From NCBI GenBank assembly GCA_000751295.2, contig CCMO02000001.1, positions 2,839,501 to 2,903,500 on the forward strand: 64,000 bases of DNA, in the 5' to 3' direction. Every line of letters begins with the position of its first letter. Position 1 is the stretch's first letter. Under the pieces are notes generated by a model. The model did not search any database, was not told the DNA's origin, and saw nothing but the letters and a program-made list of their open reading frames with translations. Both the position numbers and the translations under genes were made by a program. Positions 26,281 to 36,119 of this stretch are shown in pieces. The stretch comes from a bacterium YEK0313 (GTDB taxonomy: Bacteria; Pseudomonadota; Alphaproteobacteria; Rhizobiales; Phreatobacteraceae).

Positions 26281-27495
26281 ATGGACTCGCTGATCACGGC
26301 TGCCGCCCGCGCACTCGCCGCGGGAGATCCGTTCGGGGCGCTGAACCGGGTCGCCCTGCGCGAGGATCCACCGGCCCTGGCCCTGCGCGGCATCGCCATG
26401 GCCCAGCTCGGCGACCTCGCGCGGGCCAAGGTGCTGCTGCGCCGTGCCGTGCGCGCCTTCGGGCCGAAGGAAGCCGTCGCCCGGGCGCGCTGCATCGTCG
26501 CGGAAGCGGAAATCGCGCTCGTCTCCCGCGACCTCGGCTGGCCGGCCCGCCAGCTCAAGACGGCGCGCGCGACGCTGGAGCAGCATGGCGACCGGCTGAA
26601 CGCGGCCCATGCCCGCCATCTCATGGTCAGGCGCCTGCTGCTGATCGGCCGTCTCGACGAGGCCGAACGGATGCTGGCGAGGCTCGATCCGGTGCCCTTT
26701 CCGCCAGCCGCCCGTGCCGCGCACGAGCTGGTGGTGGCGGGCATCGCGCTGCGCCGCCTGCGGACGGCGGCGGCGGGCGCGGCCTTGACGCGGGCCGAGG
26801 CGGCTGCAGCCAGGGCCGGCATTCCGGCGCTTGCCGCCGAGGTCGAGGCCGCCGCGCGCATGCTGACCACGCCTGCGGCCCGGCTGATCGCCGGAGGCGC
26901 CGAGCGGCCTCTGCTGCTCGCCGATGTGGAAGCCCTGCAGGCGAGCGACGTCCTCATCGTTGATGCCTGCCGCAACGCCGTGCGCCGCGCCGGTCAGGAG
27001 GTGGCGCTCGCCGGCCGCCCGGTCCTGTTCGCCTTGGCCCGGGCACGCGCCGAGGCCTGGCCGGCCGACGCGTCGCGGGCGCAGCTTCTGGCCCGGGCGT
27101 TCCGCGCCCGGCATGTCGACGAATCGCATCGGGCCCGGCTGCGCGTCGAGATCGGGCGCCTGCGCGCCATGCTCGGGCCGCTGGCCGGTCTCGATGCCAC
27201 GGCGCGGGGATTCAGGCTCTCGCCCGCCGGCGGTGCGGTCGTCGTGCTCGCCCGGCCGGTCGAGGAGCCGCATGCCGATGTGCTCGCCTGTCTCGCCGAT
27301 GGCGAGGCCTGGTCGAGCTCCGCCCTGGCGCTGGTGCTCGGTGCCAGCCAGCGCACCATTCAGCGGGCGCTCGACACGCTGGCCGCGGAGGGCAAGGCGC
27401 AGGCGATCGGACAGGGCCGCGCCCGCCGCTGGATGACGCCGCCGCTGCCGGGAATCACGACGATGTTGTTACTCCCGGCCGTGCCGGCGGAATGA
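26281..27495 (+). CDS. Helix-turn-helix regulator with TPR-like N-terminus
   Basis: 404 residues. The first 200 are alanine-rich helical repeats of TPR type (AALALRGIAMAQLGDLARAKVLLRRAVRAFG and so on). A winged-helix-like segment at about 265-310 (RAFRARHVDESHRARLRVEIGRLRAML) is followed by a second HTH near 345-385 (SSSALALVLGASQRTIQRALDTLAAEGKAQAIG). Related genes are often found next to a beta-propeller gene, as here (50 bp spacing), suggesting the two work together. Effector unknown. Confidence 0.6.
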   Translation: MDSLITAAARALAAGDPFGALNRVALREDPPALALRGIAMAQLGDLARAKVLLRRAVRAFGPKEAVARARCIVAEAEIALVSRDLGWPARQLKTARATLEQHGDRLNAAHARHLMVRRLLLIGRLDEAERMLARLDPVPFPPAARAAHELVVAGIALRRLRTAAAGAALTRAEAAAARAGIPALAAEVEAAARMLTTPAARLIAGGAERPLLLADVEALQASDVLIVDACRNAVRRAGQEVALAGRPVLFALARARAEAWPADASRAQLLARAFRARHVDESHRARLRVEIGRLRAMLGPLAGLDATARGFRLSPAGGAVVVLARPVEEPHADVLACLADGEAWSSSALALVLGASQRTIQRALDTLAAEGKAQAIGQGRARRWMTPPLPGITTMLLLPAVPAE

Positions 27496-27544
27496 GAGGT
27501 TGCCGTCGCGCCGGCGCCGCCGGCCGATTGCTATGAGGTGACAG

Positions 27545-28195
27545 ATGAAACGGTCTCAAGCCGAAATCCTGCGCGAATATGGCCCGTTCGACGATGTCGC
27601 GGCCGTGCATGGTGTGACCTTCGACGGCCGCCACGTCTGGTTCGCTTCGGGCGACCGGCTGAACGCTCTCGATCCCGAGGACGGGAAGACGGTGCGCACC
27701 ATCCCGGTCGCCGCCGATGCCGGCACCGCCTTCGACGGCCGGCATCTCTTCCAGATCGCCGAAGACCGCATCCACAAGGTCGATCCGGGAACCGGCGAGG
27801 TTCTGGCAACGATTCCCGCGCCCGGCGGGGGCGGCGATTCAGGCCTCGCCTGGGCCGAAGGCACGCTCTGGGTCGGTCAGTACCGGCAGCGCCGGATCCA
27901 CCAGGTCGATCCGCAGACGGGGGAGGTCTTGCGCACCATCGAGGCGAACCGCTTCGTCACCGGCGTGACCTTCGTGGAGGGCGAGCTCTGGTACGGCACC
28001 TGGGAGGGCGAGGACAGCGACGTGCGCCGGGCCGATCCGCGGACCGGCGAAGTGCGCGAGGCGATCGACATGCCCAAGGGCATGATGGTGTCCGGGCTCG
28101 AATCCGACGGCGCCGACCGGTTGTTCTGCGGCGGCGGCGAGAGCGGCGTCTTGCGGGCGATCCGCAGGCCGCGCCGGGCCGCGGCGGCAACCTGA
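27545..28195 (+). CDS. Beta-propeller (Vgb/YncE-like) protein
   Basis: 216 residues with about five repeats of an NHL/PQQ-like blade: DGRHVWFASGDRLNALDPEDGKTVRTI, DGRHLFQIAEDRIHKVDPGTGEVLATI, EGTLWVGQYRQRRIHQVDPQTGEVLRTI, EGELWYGTWEGEDSDVRRADPRTGEVREAI. The repeats identify the fold; no catalytic residues of glutaminyl cyclase or Vgb lyase can be assigned. No signal peptide. It ends seven bases from the convergent TTC38-like gene. Confidence 0.65.
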   Translation: MKRSQAEILREYGPFDDVAAVHGVTFDGRHVWFASGDRLNALDPEDGKTVRTIPVAADAGTAFDGRHLFQIAEDRIHKVDPGTGEVLATIPAPGGGGDSGLAWAEGTLWVGQYRQRRIHQVDPQTGEVLRTIEANRFVTGVTFVEGELWYGTWEGEDSDVRRADPRTGEVREAIDMPKGMMVSGLESDGADRLFCGGGESGVLRAIRRPRRAAAAT

Positions 28196-28202
28196 CCGGC
28201 GG

Positions 28203-29540
28203 TCAGGACAGCAGCCGGCGATAACCGATGCGCCGCTCGGGCGGCAGCGGATGGCGTCCGGCCAGGCGCTCCAGCATCAGCCGCACATCGGCCTTGGCGC
28301 CTGCCTTGACGGCGGCGTCGGCGAACAGCTGTTCCAGCACATCCTGCTGAGCGTGGCTGCCGCCCAGCCGGTACATGCCGCCGAGCGCCGGGCGCATCAG
28401 CTCCACCGCCTCGTGATGGCGTCCGCGGCCATGGGCGAGCACCGCGGCCGACACCGGCCGGGCATAGCGGCGAACCAGATCGGCGATCGTGCCGGTCGCA
28501 GCCGCCGTGCGGTCGAGCGCGGCAAGGAAGGCCTCGGCGGCCTGGAAGCGGCCGGTATGAACCAGCGCCATCATCCAGTGGGGCAGGGTGAAGGGGTTGA
28601 GACAATCGCCGATGCGGCCCTCCGCCTTGTCGGCGAGCTCGCCCCAGCGATCGCCGACATCGACCTGAAGCAGGGTCAGGCGGAACAGCATCGAGGCGGC
28701 GTTCTGGATGTCGATATAGAGGTCCGGCTGCGCGGCGACGAGCGGCGAGGCGAGATTGCGGAAGCCCCGGTCGTAGAGCGCCAGGACCTCGCCGAACTCC
28801 TCGCGTTCCAGGTGATAGAGCGCGCGATGCCACCACAGGTGATGCAGCAGATTGTTGCCGCCCTGCCAGTGCGGTTCGAGCGCGCCGAGCAGGCCGATGC
28901 CTTCGCTGCGCCGGCCCTGCATTTCCAGGACGTGAGCCACGGCATGGGTCGCCCAGATATCGCCGGGGTCGAGCGCGATGGCTTCGCGGCCGGCATTCTC
29001 CGCCACGGTGTAGTTGCCGCATTCCTCGTTGGCGAAGGCGCGGCAGGCGAGCATGGCGCCTCGTCCGGGCAGGCCGAGGTCCCATTGCGGCAACGCCGCC
29101 TCGACAAGGCTGAGCATCTGTTCCGGCCGGCCGAGCCAGAAGGCGTTGAAATGGTGCAGGCGGAAGGCCAGCACATCCCGGGGATGGTCCCTGACGATCG
29201 CCTCCCAGCGCGCCAGCAGTTCGTCGAGGCGGCCGTCGACCCAGGCGTCGAGCGCCGCGACATGGGCCTTTTCGCGAGGCGTGGCGGCGGCCGACGCCAC
29301 CTCGGCCGCGGCCAGAGCCTCGCGCGCGGCCGGCACGGTCGCCTGGTTGAAAGCGGCGAGCGTCAGATAGCCGCGCAGGACCTGGCCGAGGCAGAAATCG
29401 GGGTCGAGATCGAGGCAGGCCTTGACCCGCGCCGCGGTATCGAGCCGATAGCCGAGATAGCCGGCCACGGCATGGTCGAAGGCGGCGGCCGCAGCCTCCG
29501 AGGCGCAGGTGACGGCAAGTCCGCGACAGTCGCTCGGCAT
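28203..29540 (-). CDS. TTC38-like tetratricopeptide repeat protein
   Basis: 445 residues, close to the length of the TTC38 family, which is found from bacteria to man and has no known reaction. Features include LDLDPDFCLGQVLRGYL, the block REKAHVAALDAWVDGR, and LLHHLWWHRALYHLE with a conserved H-H-W-W-H cluster that could bind metal. I chose ATG 29540, which has GGAGGG nine bases upstream; ATG 29570 and GTG 29576 are in-frame alternatives. It is divergent from the thiamine operon. Confidence 0.75.
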   Translation of the reverse strand: MPSDCRGLAVTCASEAAAAAFDHAVAGYLGYRLDTAARVKACLDLDPDFCLGQVLRGYLTLAAFNQATVPAAREALAAAEVASAAATPREKAHVAALDAWVDGRLDELLARWEAIVRDHPRDVLAFRLHHFNAFWLGRPEQMLSLVEAALPQWDLGLPGRGAMLACRAFANEECGNYTVAENAGREAIALDPGDIWATHAVAHVLEMQGRRSEGIGLLGALEPHWQGGNNLLHHLWWHRALYHLEREEFGEVLALYDRGFRNLASPLVAAQPDLYIDIQNAASMLFRLTLLQVDVGDRWGELADKAEGRIGDCLNPFTLPHWMMALVHTGRFQAAEAFLAALDRTAAATGTIADLVRRYARPVSAAVLAHGRGRHHEAVELMRPALGGMYRLGGSHAQQDVLEQLFADAAVKAGAKADVRLMLERLAGRHPLPPERRIGYRRLLS

Positions 29541-29646
29541 CGGCTCGTTCCCTCCCTGCGGCTCCGCCATGGTCACGCGGCCCGCATGGTCTTGTCCAGC
29601 CGCAGGACTTGACGGGCCGGGGCAAGGCGCGCAGATTCGGGGCTCA

Positions 29647-29734
29647 CTCTGAGGGGAGCCCCACGCGGGGGGCTGAGAGGCTGCGACATCGGCGGCGACC
29701 CTTGAACCTGATCCGGATCATGCCGGCGGAGGGA
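29647..29734 (+). ncRNA. TPP riboswitch (THI element)
   Basis: The conserved pyrimidine-sensing core CTGAGAG lies at 29673-29679 and the pyrophosphate-side core ACCTGATCCGGATCATGCC at 29706-29724. The closing stem pairs CTCT (29647-29650) with AGGG (29730-29733). AGGG is part of the thiO ribosome binding site GGAGGGA, so TPP binding should hide it and block translation. Confidence 0.93.
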
Positions 29735-29739
29735 CAGGG

Positions 29740-30807
29740 ATGGACGTTGCACCGTCGTCGACGCGCAAGCCTGATATCAGCATCATCGGGGCCGGCATTG
29801 CCGGGCTCTGGCAGGCCTTGACCTTCGCCCGGGCCGGCTATGCCGTGACGCTCTACGAGCGCGGCGACGCCGGGATGGCGGCGAGCACCAGCCATTGGGC
29901 CGGCGGCATGCTGGCGCCCTGGTGCGAACGCGAGGCGGCCGAGGATGTCATCGTCGCCCTCGGCAGCCGGTCTCTCGCGCTCTGGCGCGCGGCGCTTCCC
30001 GACGTGGCGCTCGATGGTTCGCTGGTCGTCGCGCATAGCCGCGACCGCGCCGATTTCGAACGTTTCGCCGCGATGACCGACCATCACCGGCGCCTCGACG
30101 CAGCGGCTCTCGCCGCGCTCGAGCCGGCGCTCGAGGGCCGGTTCCGCGAAGGCCTGTTCTTTGTGGGGGAGGGCCATGTCGAACCGCGGCGCGTCATGCC
30201 CGTCCTGCGCCGCCTGATCGCGGAAGCCGGCGCCGAGATCCGGTTCGGCGCCGCGCGCGAGCCGGGGGAGATCGAAGGCCTCGCGGCCGAGGGCTGGGTG
30301 ATCGACTGCCGGGGGCTCGCGGCGCGGGACGCAGCGGCGCCCGCGCCGGCTTCGGGCCTGCGCGGCGTCAAGGGCGAGACGGTCCTGGTCGAAACCGGCG
30401 AGATCACGCTGTCGCGGCCGGTCCGCCTGCTCCATCCGCGCTGGCCGCTCTACGTGGTGCCGCGGGCCGAGAACCGCTTCCTGATCGGCGCCACCACGAT
30501 CGAGACTGAAGGCACCGGCGTTTCCTTGCGATCGGCCCTGGAACTGATGTCGGCGGCCTATGCGCTGCATCCCGCCTTCGCCGAGGCACGCATCGTCGAG
30601 CTCGGCTCCGCGCTGCGGCCGGCCTTTCCCGACAATCGTCCGCGCATTGCGCGCCATGGCCGTATCATGTCCGTCAACGGCCTCTACCGGCATGGTTTTC
30701 TCATCGCCCCGGCCTTGGCCGAGCTGACGCTGGGGCTCGTCGCGGGGCCAGCGGCCGCCCCTGACATCCTGAATGCGCATCCGATCCTCGAGGAGGTCCT
30801 GGCATGA
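29740..30807 (+). CDS. thiO: Glycine oxidase ThiO
   Basis: 355 residues, a DAO-family flavoprotein with ISIIGAGIAGLWQALTFARAGYAVTLYER at the N-terminus and SHWAGGMLAPWCE nearby. It oxidises glycine to the iminoacetate (dehydroglycine) used by ThiG for the thiazole ring. The C-terminal GLYRHGFLIAPALAEL matches the family. ATG 29740 follows GGAGGGA by five bases, inside the riboswitch. It overlaps thiS by four bases. Confidence 0.92.
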   Translation: MDVAPSSTRKPDISIIGAGIAGLWQALTFARAGYAVTLYERGDAGMAASTSHWAGGMLAPWCEREAAEDVIVALGSRSLALWRAALPDVALDGSLVVAHSRDRADFERFAAMTDHHRRLDAAALAALEPALEGRFREGLFFVGEGHVEPRRVMPVLRRLIAEAGAEIRFGAAREPGEIEGLAAEGWVIDCRGLAARDAAAPAPASGLRGVKGETVLVETGEITLSRPVRLLHPRWPLYVVPRAENRFLIGATTIETEGTGVSLRSALELMSAAYALHPAFAEARIVELGSALRPAFPDNRPRIARHGRIMSVNGLYRHGFLIAPALAELTLGLVAGPAAAPDILNAHPILEEVLA

Positions 30808-31001
30808 TCCTGATCGTCAACGGCGAACGCACCGAGACATCGGCGGCGACGCTCGCCGTCCTGCTCGACGAGCTCGAATTCGAGCATCGGCACCTCGCGA
30901 TCGCCGTCAACCACGAGGTCGTGCCGCGCCGGGCCTGGGCCGAGGCCGCGCTCAAGGACGGCGACGAGGTCGAGATCATCACGCCGCGCCAGGGAGGATG
31001 A
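30804..31001 (+). CDS. thiS: Sulfur carrier protein ThiS
   Basis: 65 residues of ubiquitin-like fold ending in the required GG (TPRQGG). The C-terminal glycine is thiocarboxylated and donates sulfur to the thiazole. It overlaps thiO and lies four bases from thiG, consistent with equal supply of the pathway. Confidence 0.93.
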   Translation: MILIVNGERTETSAATLAVLLDELEFEHRHLAIAVNHEVVPRRAWAEAALKDGDEVEIITPRQGG

Positions 31002-31005
31002 CGCC

Positions 31006-31788
31006 ATGGTGAACTTCTACGGGCGCGACTGCACCTCGCGCATGATGGTCGGCACGGCGCTCTATCCTTCGCCCGCCATCATGCAGCAGGCGATCAAGGC
31101 TTCGGGTGCCGAGATCGTCACCGTCTCGGTGCGCCGGGAAAGCGCCGGCGGCGGCACCGGCCGGCAGTTCTGGTCGCTGATCGAGGAACTCGGCGTCGCA
31201 GTGCTGCCGAATACGGCGGGCTGCCGGACCGTGCGCGACGCCGTCACCACCGCGCGGCTCGCCCGCGAACTGTTCGACACGCCCTGGATCAAGCTCGAGG
31301 TCATCGCCGACGACGAGACGCTGCAGCCCGACGTGATCGGCCTGGTGGCGGCGGCCGACGAGCTCGTGCGCGACGGTTTCGAGGTGTTTCCCTATACGAC
31401 CGAGGACCTTGGCGTCGCCATGCGGCTCGCCGATGTCGGCTGCCGCGTGATCATGCCCTGGGCTTCGCCCATCGGCAGCGCGCGCGGCATCACCAACCGC
31501 AAGGCGCTGGAGCTGATGCGCCAGCGCCTGCCCGACGTGACGCTGGTGGTCGATGCCGGGCTCGGCGCGCCCTCCCATGCGGCGGAAGCGCTGGAGATCG
31601 GCTTCGATGCGGTGCTGCTCAACACCGCCATCGCCAAGGCGGCCGATCCCGTCGCCATGGCCAGGGCCTTCCGTCTGGCGGTCGAGGCCGGCTATACCGC
31701 GCATGCCGCGGGGCTGATGGCCCCGCGCGATTTTGCCTCCCCCTCCACCCCGGTCGTCGGGACACCGTTTTGGCATGACCTATCCTGA
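31006..31788 (+). CDS. thiG: Thiazole synthase ThiG
   Basis: 260 residues, a TIM-barrel enzyme. The Schiff-base lysine is in TPWIKLEVI, and NTAGCRTVRDAV, MPWASPIGSARGI and VDAGLGAPSHAAEALE are family motifs. It joins 1-deoxyxylulose 5-phosphate, dehydroglycine and ThiS thiocarboxylate to form the thiazole phosphate. It overlaps thiE by 14 bases. Confidence 0.94.
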   Translation: MVNFYGRDCTSRMMVGTALYPSPAIMQQAIKASGAEIVTVSVRRESAGGGTGRQFWSLIEELGVAVLPNTAGCRTVRDAVTTARLARELFDTPWIKLEVIADDETLQPDVIGLVAAADELVRDGFEVFPYTTEDLGVAMRLADVGCRVIMPWASPIGSARGITNRKALELMRQRLPDVTLVVDAGLGAPSHAAEALEIGFDAVLLNTAIAKAADPVAMARAFRLAVEAGYTAHAAGLMAPRDFASPSTPVVGTPFWHDLS

Positions 31789-32383
31789 TCGCTTCTACCC
31801 CGTCATCGACAGCATCGACTGGCTGAAACGGCTCGTCGCCCTCGGCGTCGGCACGGTGCAATTGCGCGCCAAGGACCTCGATCTCGCTGCGGCGACCGCC
31901 CTGGTCCGTTCGGCGCTCGCCGTGACCCGCGGCACCCCGACCAAGCTGGTGGTCAACGACTGGTGGCAGGCGGCGATCGATGCCGGTGCCGAACATGTCC
32001 ACCTCGGGCAGGAGGATCTCGCCACCGCCGACGTTCCGGCGATCCGCCGCGCCGGCCTGACGCTCGGCCTGTCGACCCATGACGACGACGAGCTCGACGT
32101 CGCGCTCGACCACGCCCCGGACTATGTGGCGCTCGGCCCGATCTACGAGACCACCATCAAGGTCATGCGCTTCGGCCCGCAGGGCCTGGAGCGCATCCGC
32201 ACCTGGAAGAAGCGCGTCGGTGCGATCCCGCTGGTGGCGATCGGCGGCATCACCCTGGAGCGGGGACCCGACGTCTATGCGAGCGGCGCCGATTCGATCG
32301 CTGTCGTCAGCGACGTCACGCGCCATGCCGATCCCGACCAGCGGGTGCGCGACTGGCTGGCGCTCGCCGCAAGGCGAGGCTAG
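31775..32383 (+). CDS. thiE: Thiamine-phosphate synthase ThiE
   Basis: 202 residues, a TIM-barrel enzyme that couples hydroxymethylpyrimidine pyrophosphate to thiazole phosphate. Motifs visible are TVQLRAKDLD, LVVNDWWQAAIDAGAEHVHLGQEDL, YVALGPIYETTIK and IPLVAIGGIT. The start at ATG 31775 overlaps the end of thiG. No thiC, thiD or thiM follows, so the pyrimidine branch is encoded elsewhere. Confidence 0.9.
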   Translation: MTYPDRFYPVIDSIDWLKRLVALGVGTVQLRAKDLDLAAATALVRSALAVTRGTPTKLVVNDWWQAAIDAGAEHVHLGQEDLATADVPAIRRAGLTLGLSTHDDDELDVALDHAPDYVALGPIYETTIKVMRFGPQGLERIRTWKKRVGAIPLVAIGGITLERGPDVYASGADSIAVVSDVTRHADPDQRVRDWLALAARRG

Positions 32384-32479
32384 GCCGCCTCGGCCCGGCC
32401 GCCCGTTCCGGCAGGGCGACCCATGCAAGCCGTTGGCGGCACTGGCTTTTGGCCTCGGTTCCTCGTAAGGATACGAGGC

Positions 32480-33373
32480 ATGATCAAAAGGCTTCCAGAG
32501 GGCAGGGGCGTTCAATCGATCGAGGTCGGCGGCCGCCTGCTCGCCGCCATGGTCGAGCTTGGCAAACCGGCCATGCTGCGCGATCTCGCGGCCATGGCCA
32601 AGGTGACCTCGGCCCAGGCCCACGCCTACCTCGTCAGCTTCCGCAAGATCGGCCTCGTCGACCAGGATGCGGCGAGCGGGCGCTACCTGCTCGGCCCCTT
32701 CGCGCTGCAGCTCGGGCTGACGCGCATGCGCGAGCACGTGCCGCTGCGCATGGCGAGCCAGGCCGCAGTGGAGCTCGCCGCCGAAACCGGCCTGATGGTC
32801 ACGGTCACCGTCTGGGGCAGCCATGGCCCGACCATCATCGATGTCGAGGAATCGGTCCGCCCCGTCCACGTCAATCTGAGGGTCGGCGCCGGCTATACCG
32901 TGACCGGCACGGCGACCGGCCGGCTGTTCGCCGCCTTCCTGCCCGACGAGATCGTCGGGCCGCTGATCGAAAAGGAGCTCGAGGCCGGCCGCTCGGGCCC
33001 GACGCGACAGCAGCGCGAGCGCATGGCCGCCGATTTCGACGAGATCCGCCGGCGTGGCTTCGCCACCACGGAGGGCATACCGGTGCCCGGCATCAACGCC
33101 GTGAGCGCGCCGGTCCTCGACCATAGCGGCCAGGTCCAGTTCGCCATCACGCTGATCGGGCCGGCGGCCGACCTGGTCGTCAAGGGCGACAGCGAGCAGG
33201 CGCTGTTCGTACGCCGCTTCGCCGAGAATCTCTCGGCCAATCTCGGCTTCCGGCCGGAACGCCCCGGAGACGATGCGGCCGCGCCGATCCTGCCCTTCGG
33301 CTTCGGGCGGATGCGCGCCGACCTGGTCGAGCGCGCCCTGCCATTCGCCCGCCCGACGCGGCGGTCACGCTAG
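32480..33373 (+). CDS. IclR-family transcriptional regulator
   Basis: 297 residues. A winged helix (SIEVGGRLLAAMVELGKPAMLRDLAAMAKVTSAQAHAYLVSFRKIGLVDQD) precedes the IclR effector domain (ETGLMVTVTVWGSHGPTIIDVEE, VGAGYTVTGTATGRLFAAF, ISAPVLDHSG-like NAVSAPVLDHSG). IclR members respond to small organic acids and control catabolic genes. It has AAGGA nine bases before ATG 32480. It converges on the Liv importer at 33590-38385 and probably controls that island, although this is inference from position. Confidence 0.8.
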   Translation: MIKRLPEGRGVQSIEVGGRLLAAMVELGKPAMLRDLAAMAKVTSAQAHAYLVSFRKIGLVDQDAASGRYLLGPFALQLGLTRMREHVPLRMASQAAVELAAETGLMVTVTVWGSHGPTIIDVEESVRPVHVNLRVGAGYTVTGTATGRLFAAFLPDEIVGPLIEKELEAGRSGPTRQQRERMAADFDEIRRRGFATTEGIPVPGINAVSAPVLDHSGQVQFAITLIGPAADLVVKGDSEQALFVRRFAENLSANLGFRPERPGDDAAAPILPFGFGRMRADLVERALPFARPTRRSR

Positions 33374-33378
33374 AGCGG

Positions 33379-33589
33379 GCGAGTGGCGAATAGCGAATTG
33401 CGAGTGGTCGAAGGCTCGGTCCCCGGATCGGCCACCGGCTGGGCTCGAGCGCGACTGAAACCAAAACGCAATCTCGTAACCGACAAACCAATGCACCTGT
33501 AACGTGATTACCGTGTCTCAGTGCAGGGGTGCACTCCAGGGCACTCCACGGGTGCTCGACGACTCGCTATTCGCCACTTGCTATTCGCC
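33379..33589. repeat. Inverted repeat-bounded intergenic element
   Basis: AGTGGCGAATAGCGA (33382-33396) recurs exactly as its reverse complement at 33564-33578, and partial copies (GCGAATTGCGAGTGG; CTTGCTATTCGCC) flank each. The 167 bp between hold no gene. The arrangement resembles a small non-coding mobile or REP-type element or a bidirectional terminator region between the convergent iclR and livF genes. Confidence 0.55.
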
Positions 33590-34303
<714 letters not shown>

Positions 34304-34308
34304 GATGC

Positions 34309-36114
34309 TCACCTCCCGTCCGCGTGGTCGAGCACGGCGGCACCGGCTTCATCGCTTTCATCGACGCCGAGATAGGCGGCCACGACGCGCGGGTCGCGCT
34401 GCACCGTCTGCGGCGGCCCCTCGGCGATCTTGGCGCCGTAATCGAGCACGATGACGTGGTCGGAAATCGCCATGACGAGATCCATGTGGTGCTCGACCAG
34501 CAGGATGGTGATGCCCTGGTCGCGGATGCGCAGGAGCAGCCGGCCGAGCGCTTCGGTCTCCTGCGGATTGAGGCCGGCCGCGGGTTCGTCGAGCAGCAGG
34601 ATGTCCGGTTCGGTCGCAAGCGCGCGGGCCAACTCGACGCGCCGCTGCAGGCCGTAGGCGAGGCTGCCGGCGGGCGCCGCGGCGACGTCGGTGAGATCGA
34701 GAAAGGCGAGGATGCGGGCGACCCGCTCGCGCGCCGCCCGTTCGGCGCGCTGCGCCGAAGGCAGGCCGATGAGCGAGGTGAAAAAGCCGTTCGGCATGCG
34801 GCCGTGCTGGCCGACGAGCACGTTGTCGGTCACCGAGAGGTCGCGGAACAGCCGCAGGTTCTGGAAGGTGCGGGCAATGCCGGCGCGGCAGATGGCATGG
34901 GTCGCCTGCCGCCCCATATCGGCGCCGCGGAACAGGATGCGGCCCTCGTCCGGCCGGACGATGCCCGTGACCATGTTGATGAAGGTGCTTTTTCCCGCGC
35001 CGTTCGGGCCGATCAGCGCATGGATGTGGCCCTTGGTGAGCACCGCGTCGATGTCGCGCGCCGGCCTCACGCCGCCATAGGATTTCGACACGCCGGAGGC
35101 GGTGAGCAGCGGCGTCTCGTTGGCCTCGGTCGCCGGCCGGACCGGCAGGTCGGGGGCGAGGGGCGGGGCGCCGGCGGTGGCGGGCGGGCCGAAGACGCGC
35201 CGCGACAGGCCGGACAGCACGCCGGCAAGGCCCTGGGGCATGACGTAGAGCGCAAACAGCAGGAGCGCGCCGTTGACGAAATGCTCGATCCAGGACCAGC
35301 GCGCGAGGAAGGCCGAAAGCGCCGTCAGCGTGACGGCGCCGAGCAGCGGGCCGATCAGCGTCCCGGCGCCGCCGAACAGTACGGTGAGCAGGATGAAGAC
35401 CGACAGGTTGAAGGTGATGAAATCGGAATTGATGTACTGGTTCTGCTGGGCCACCAGCGCGCCGGCGAGGCCGCAGGTCACCGCGGCGATGACGAAGGCC
35501 AGCACCTTGTAGCGCAGCACCGGCACGCCCATGGCGCTGGCGGCGACCTCGTCGGCCTGGATCGACAGCAGCGCCCGGCCGAAGCGCCCGGTCAGCACGT
35601 TGCGCAGGAGAAGGTGCACGACGAGGCCGAGGGCGATGGCGAACCAGACCCACTGGGCCATGGTGAAGGGCTCGCCGGCGAGCGTCAGCGGCTTGATCGC
35701 ATAGATGCCCATGGCGCCGCCGAACAGGTCGGAGGCTTCCGTCACCAGCTTTTCGACGACGATGCCGAAGGCCAGCGTCACCATGGCAAGGCTCGGGCCG
35801 CGCACGCGCAGCGACGGCGCGGCGATCAGCACGCCGAAGACCGCCGAGACGATGGCGGCGGCGGCGAGCGCGGTCCAGGGGCCGAGGTCGAACGTGGTGG
35901 TGCCGAGCGCCACCGTATAGGCGCCCGCGGCGAACAGGCCGGCCTGGCCGAGCGATTTCTGGCCGGCAAAGCCGAGCAGGACGTTCATGCCCGTGGCGCA
36001 CAGGAAATAGACCGCGGCCGAGAACAGGATGCGCAGGTAGAAGTCATTGGCCGTGGTCAGCACCATGAGCCCGGCAGCGAGGGCGATGGCGGTCGCGACG
36101 AGGAGATGGCGCAT
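34309..36114 (-). CDS. Fused LivM permease-LivG ATPase
   Basis: 601 residues, two Liv components in one chain. Residues 1 to about 315 are a LivM permease with roughly nine helices (FLCATGMNVLLGFAGQKSLGQAGLFAAGAYT; FGGAGTLIGPLLGAVTLTALSAF). From about 350 a LivG ATPase follows (Walker A GPNGAGKST, INMVTGIVRPDEG, FQNLRLFRDLSVTDNV, signature AYGLQRRVELARAL, Walker B ILLLDEPAAGLNP). The linker of about 30 residues is proline-rich. The second Liv operon in this window encodes the two separately. Substrate is unknown. Confidence 0.88.
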   Translation of the reverse strand: MRHLLVATAIALAAGLMVLTTANDFYLRILFSAAVYFLCATGMNVLLGFAGQKSLGQAGLFAAGAYTVALGTTTFDLGPWTALAAAAIVSAVFGVLIAAPSLRVRGPSLAMVTLAFGIVVEKLVTEASDLFGGAMGIYAIKPLTLAGEPFTMAQWVWFAIALGLVVHLLLRNVLTGRFGRALLSIQADEVAASAMGVPVLRYKVLAFVIAAVTCGLAGALVAQQNQYINSDFITFNLSVFILLTVLFGGAGTLIGPLLGAVTLTALSAFLARWSWIEHFVNGALLLFALYVMPQGLAGVLSGLSRRVFGPPATAGAPPLAPDLPVRPATEANETPLLTASGVSKSYGGVRPARDIDAVLTKGHIHALIGPNGAGKSTFINMVTGIVRPDEGRILFRGADMGRQATHAICRAGIARTFQNLRLFRDLSVTDNVLVGQHGRMPNGFFTSLIGLPSAQRAERAARERVARILAFLDLTDVAAAPAGSLAYGLQRRVELARALATEPDILLLDEPAAGLNPQETEALGRLLLRIRDQGITILLVEHHMDLVMAISDHVIVLDYGAKIAEGPPQTVQRDPRVVAAYLGVDESDEAGAAVLDHADGR

Positions 36115-36119
36115 CGCCG

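Noticed and set aside
33379..33589. Insertion sequence
   Set aside because: The inverted repeats enclose no transposase frame and no target-site duplication is evident.
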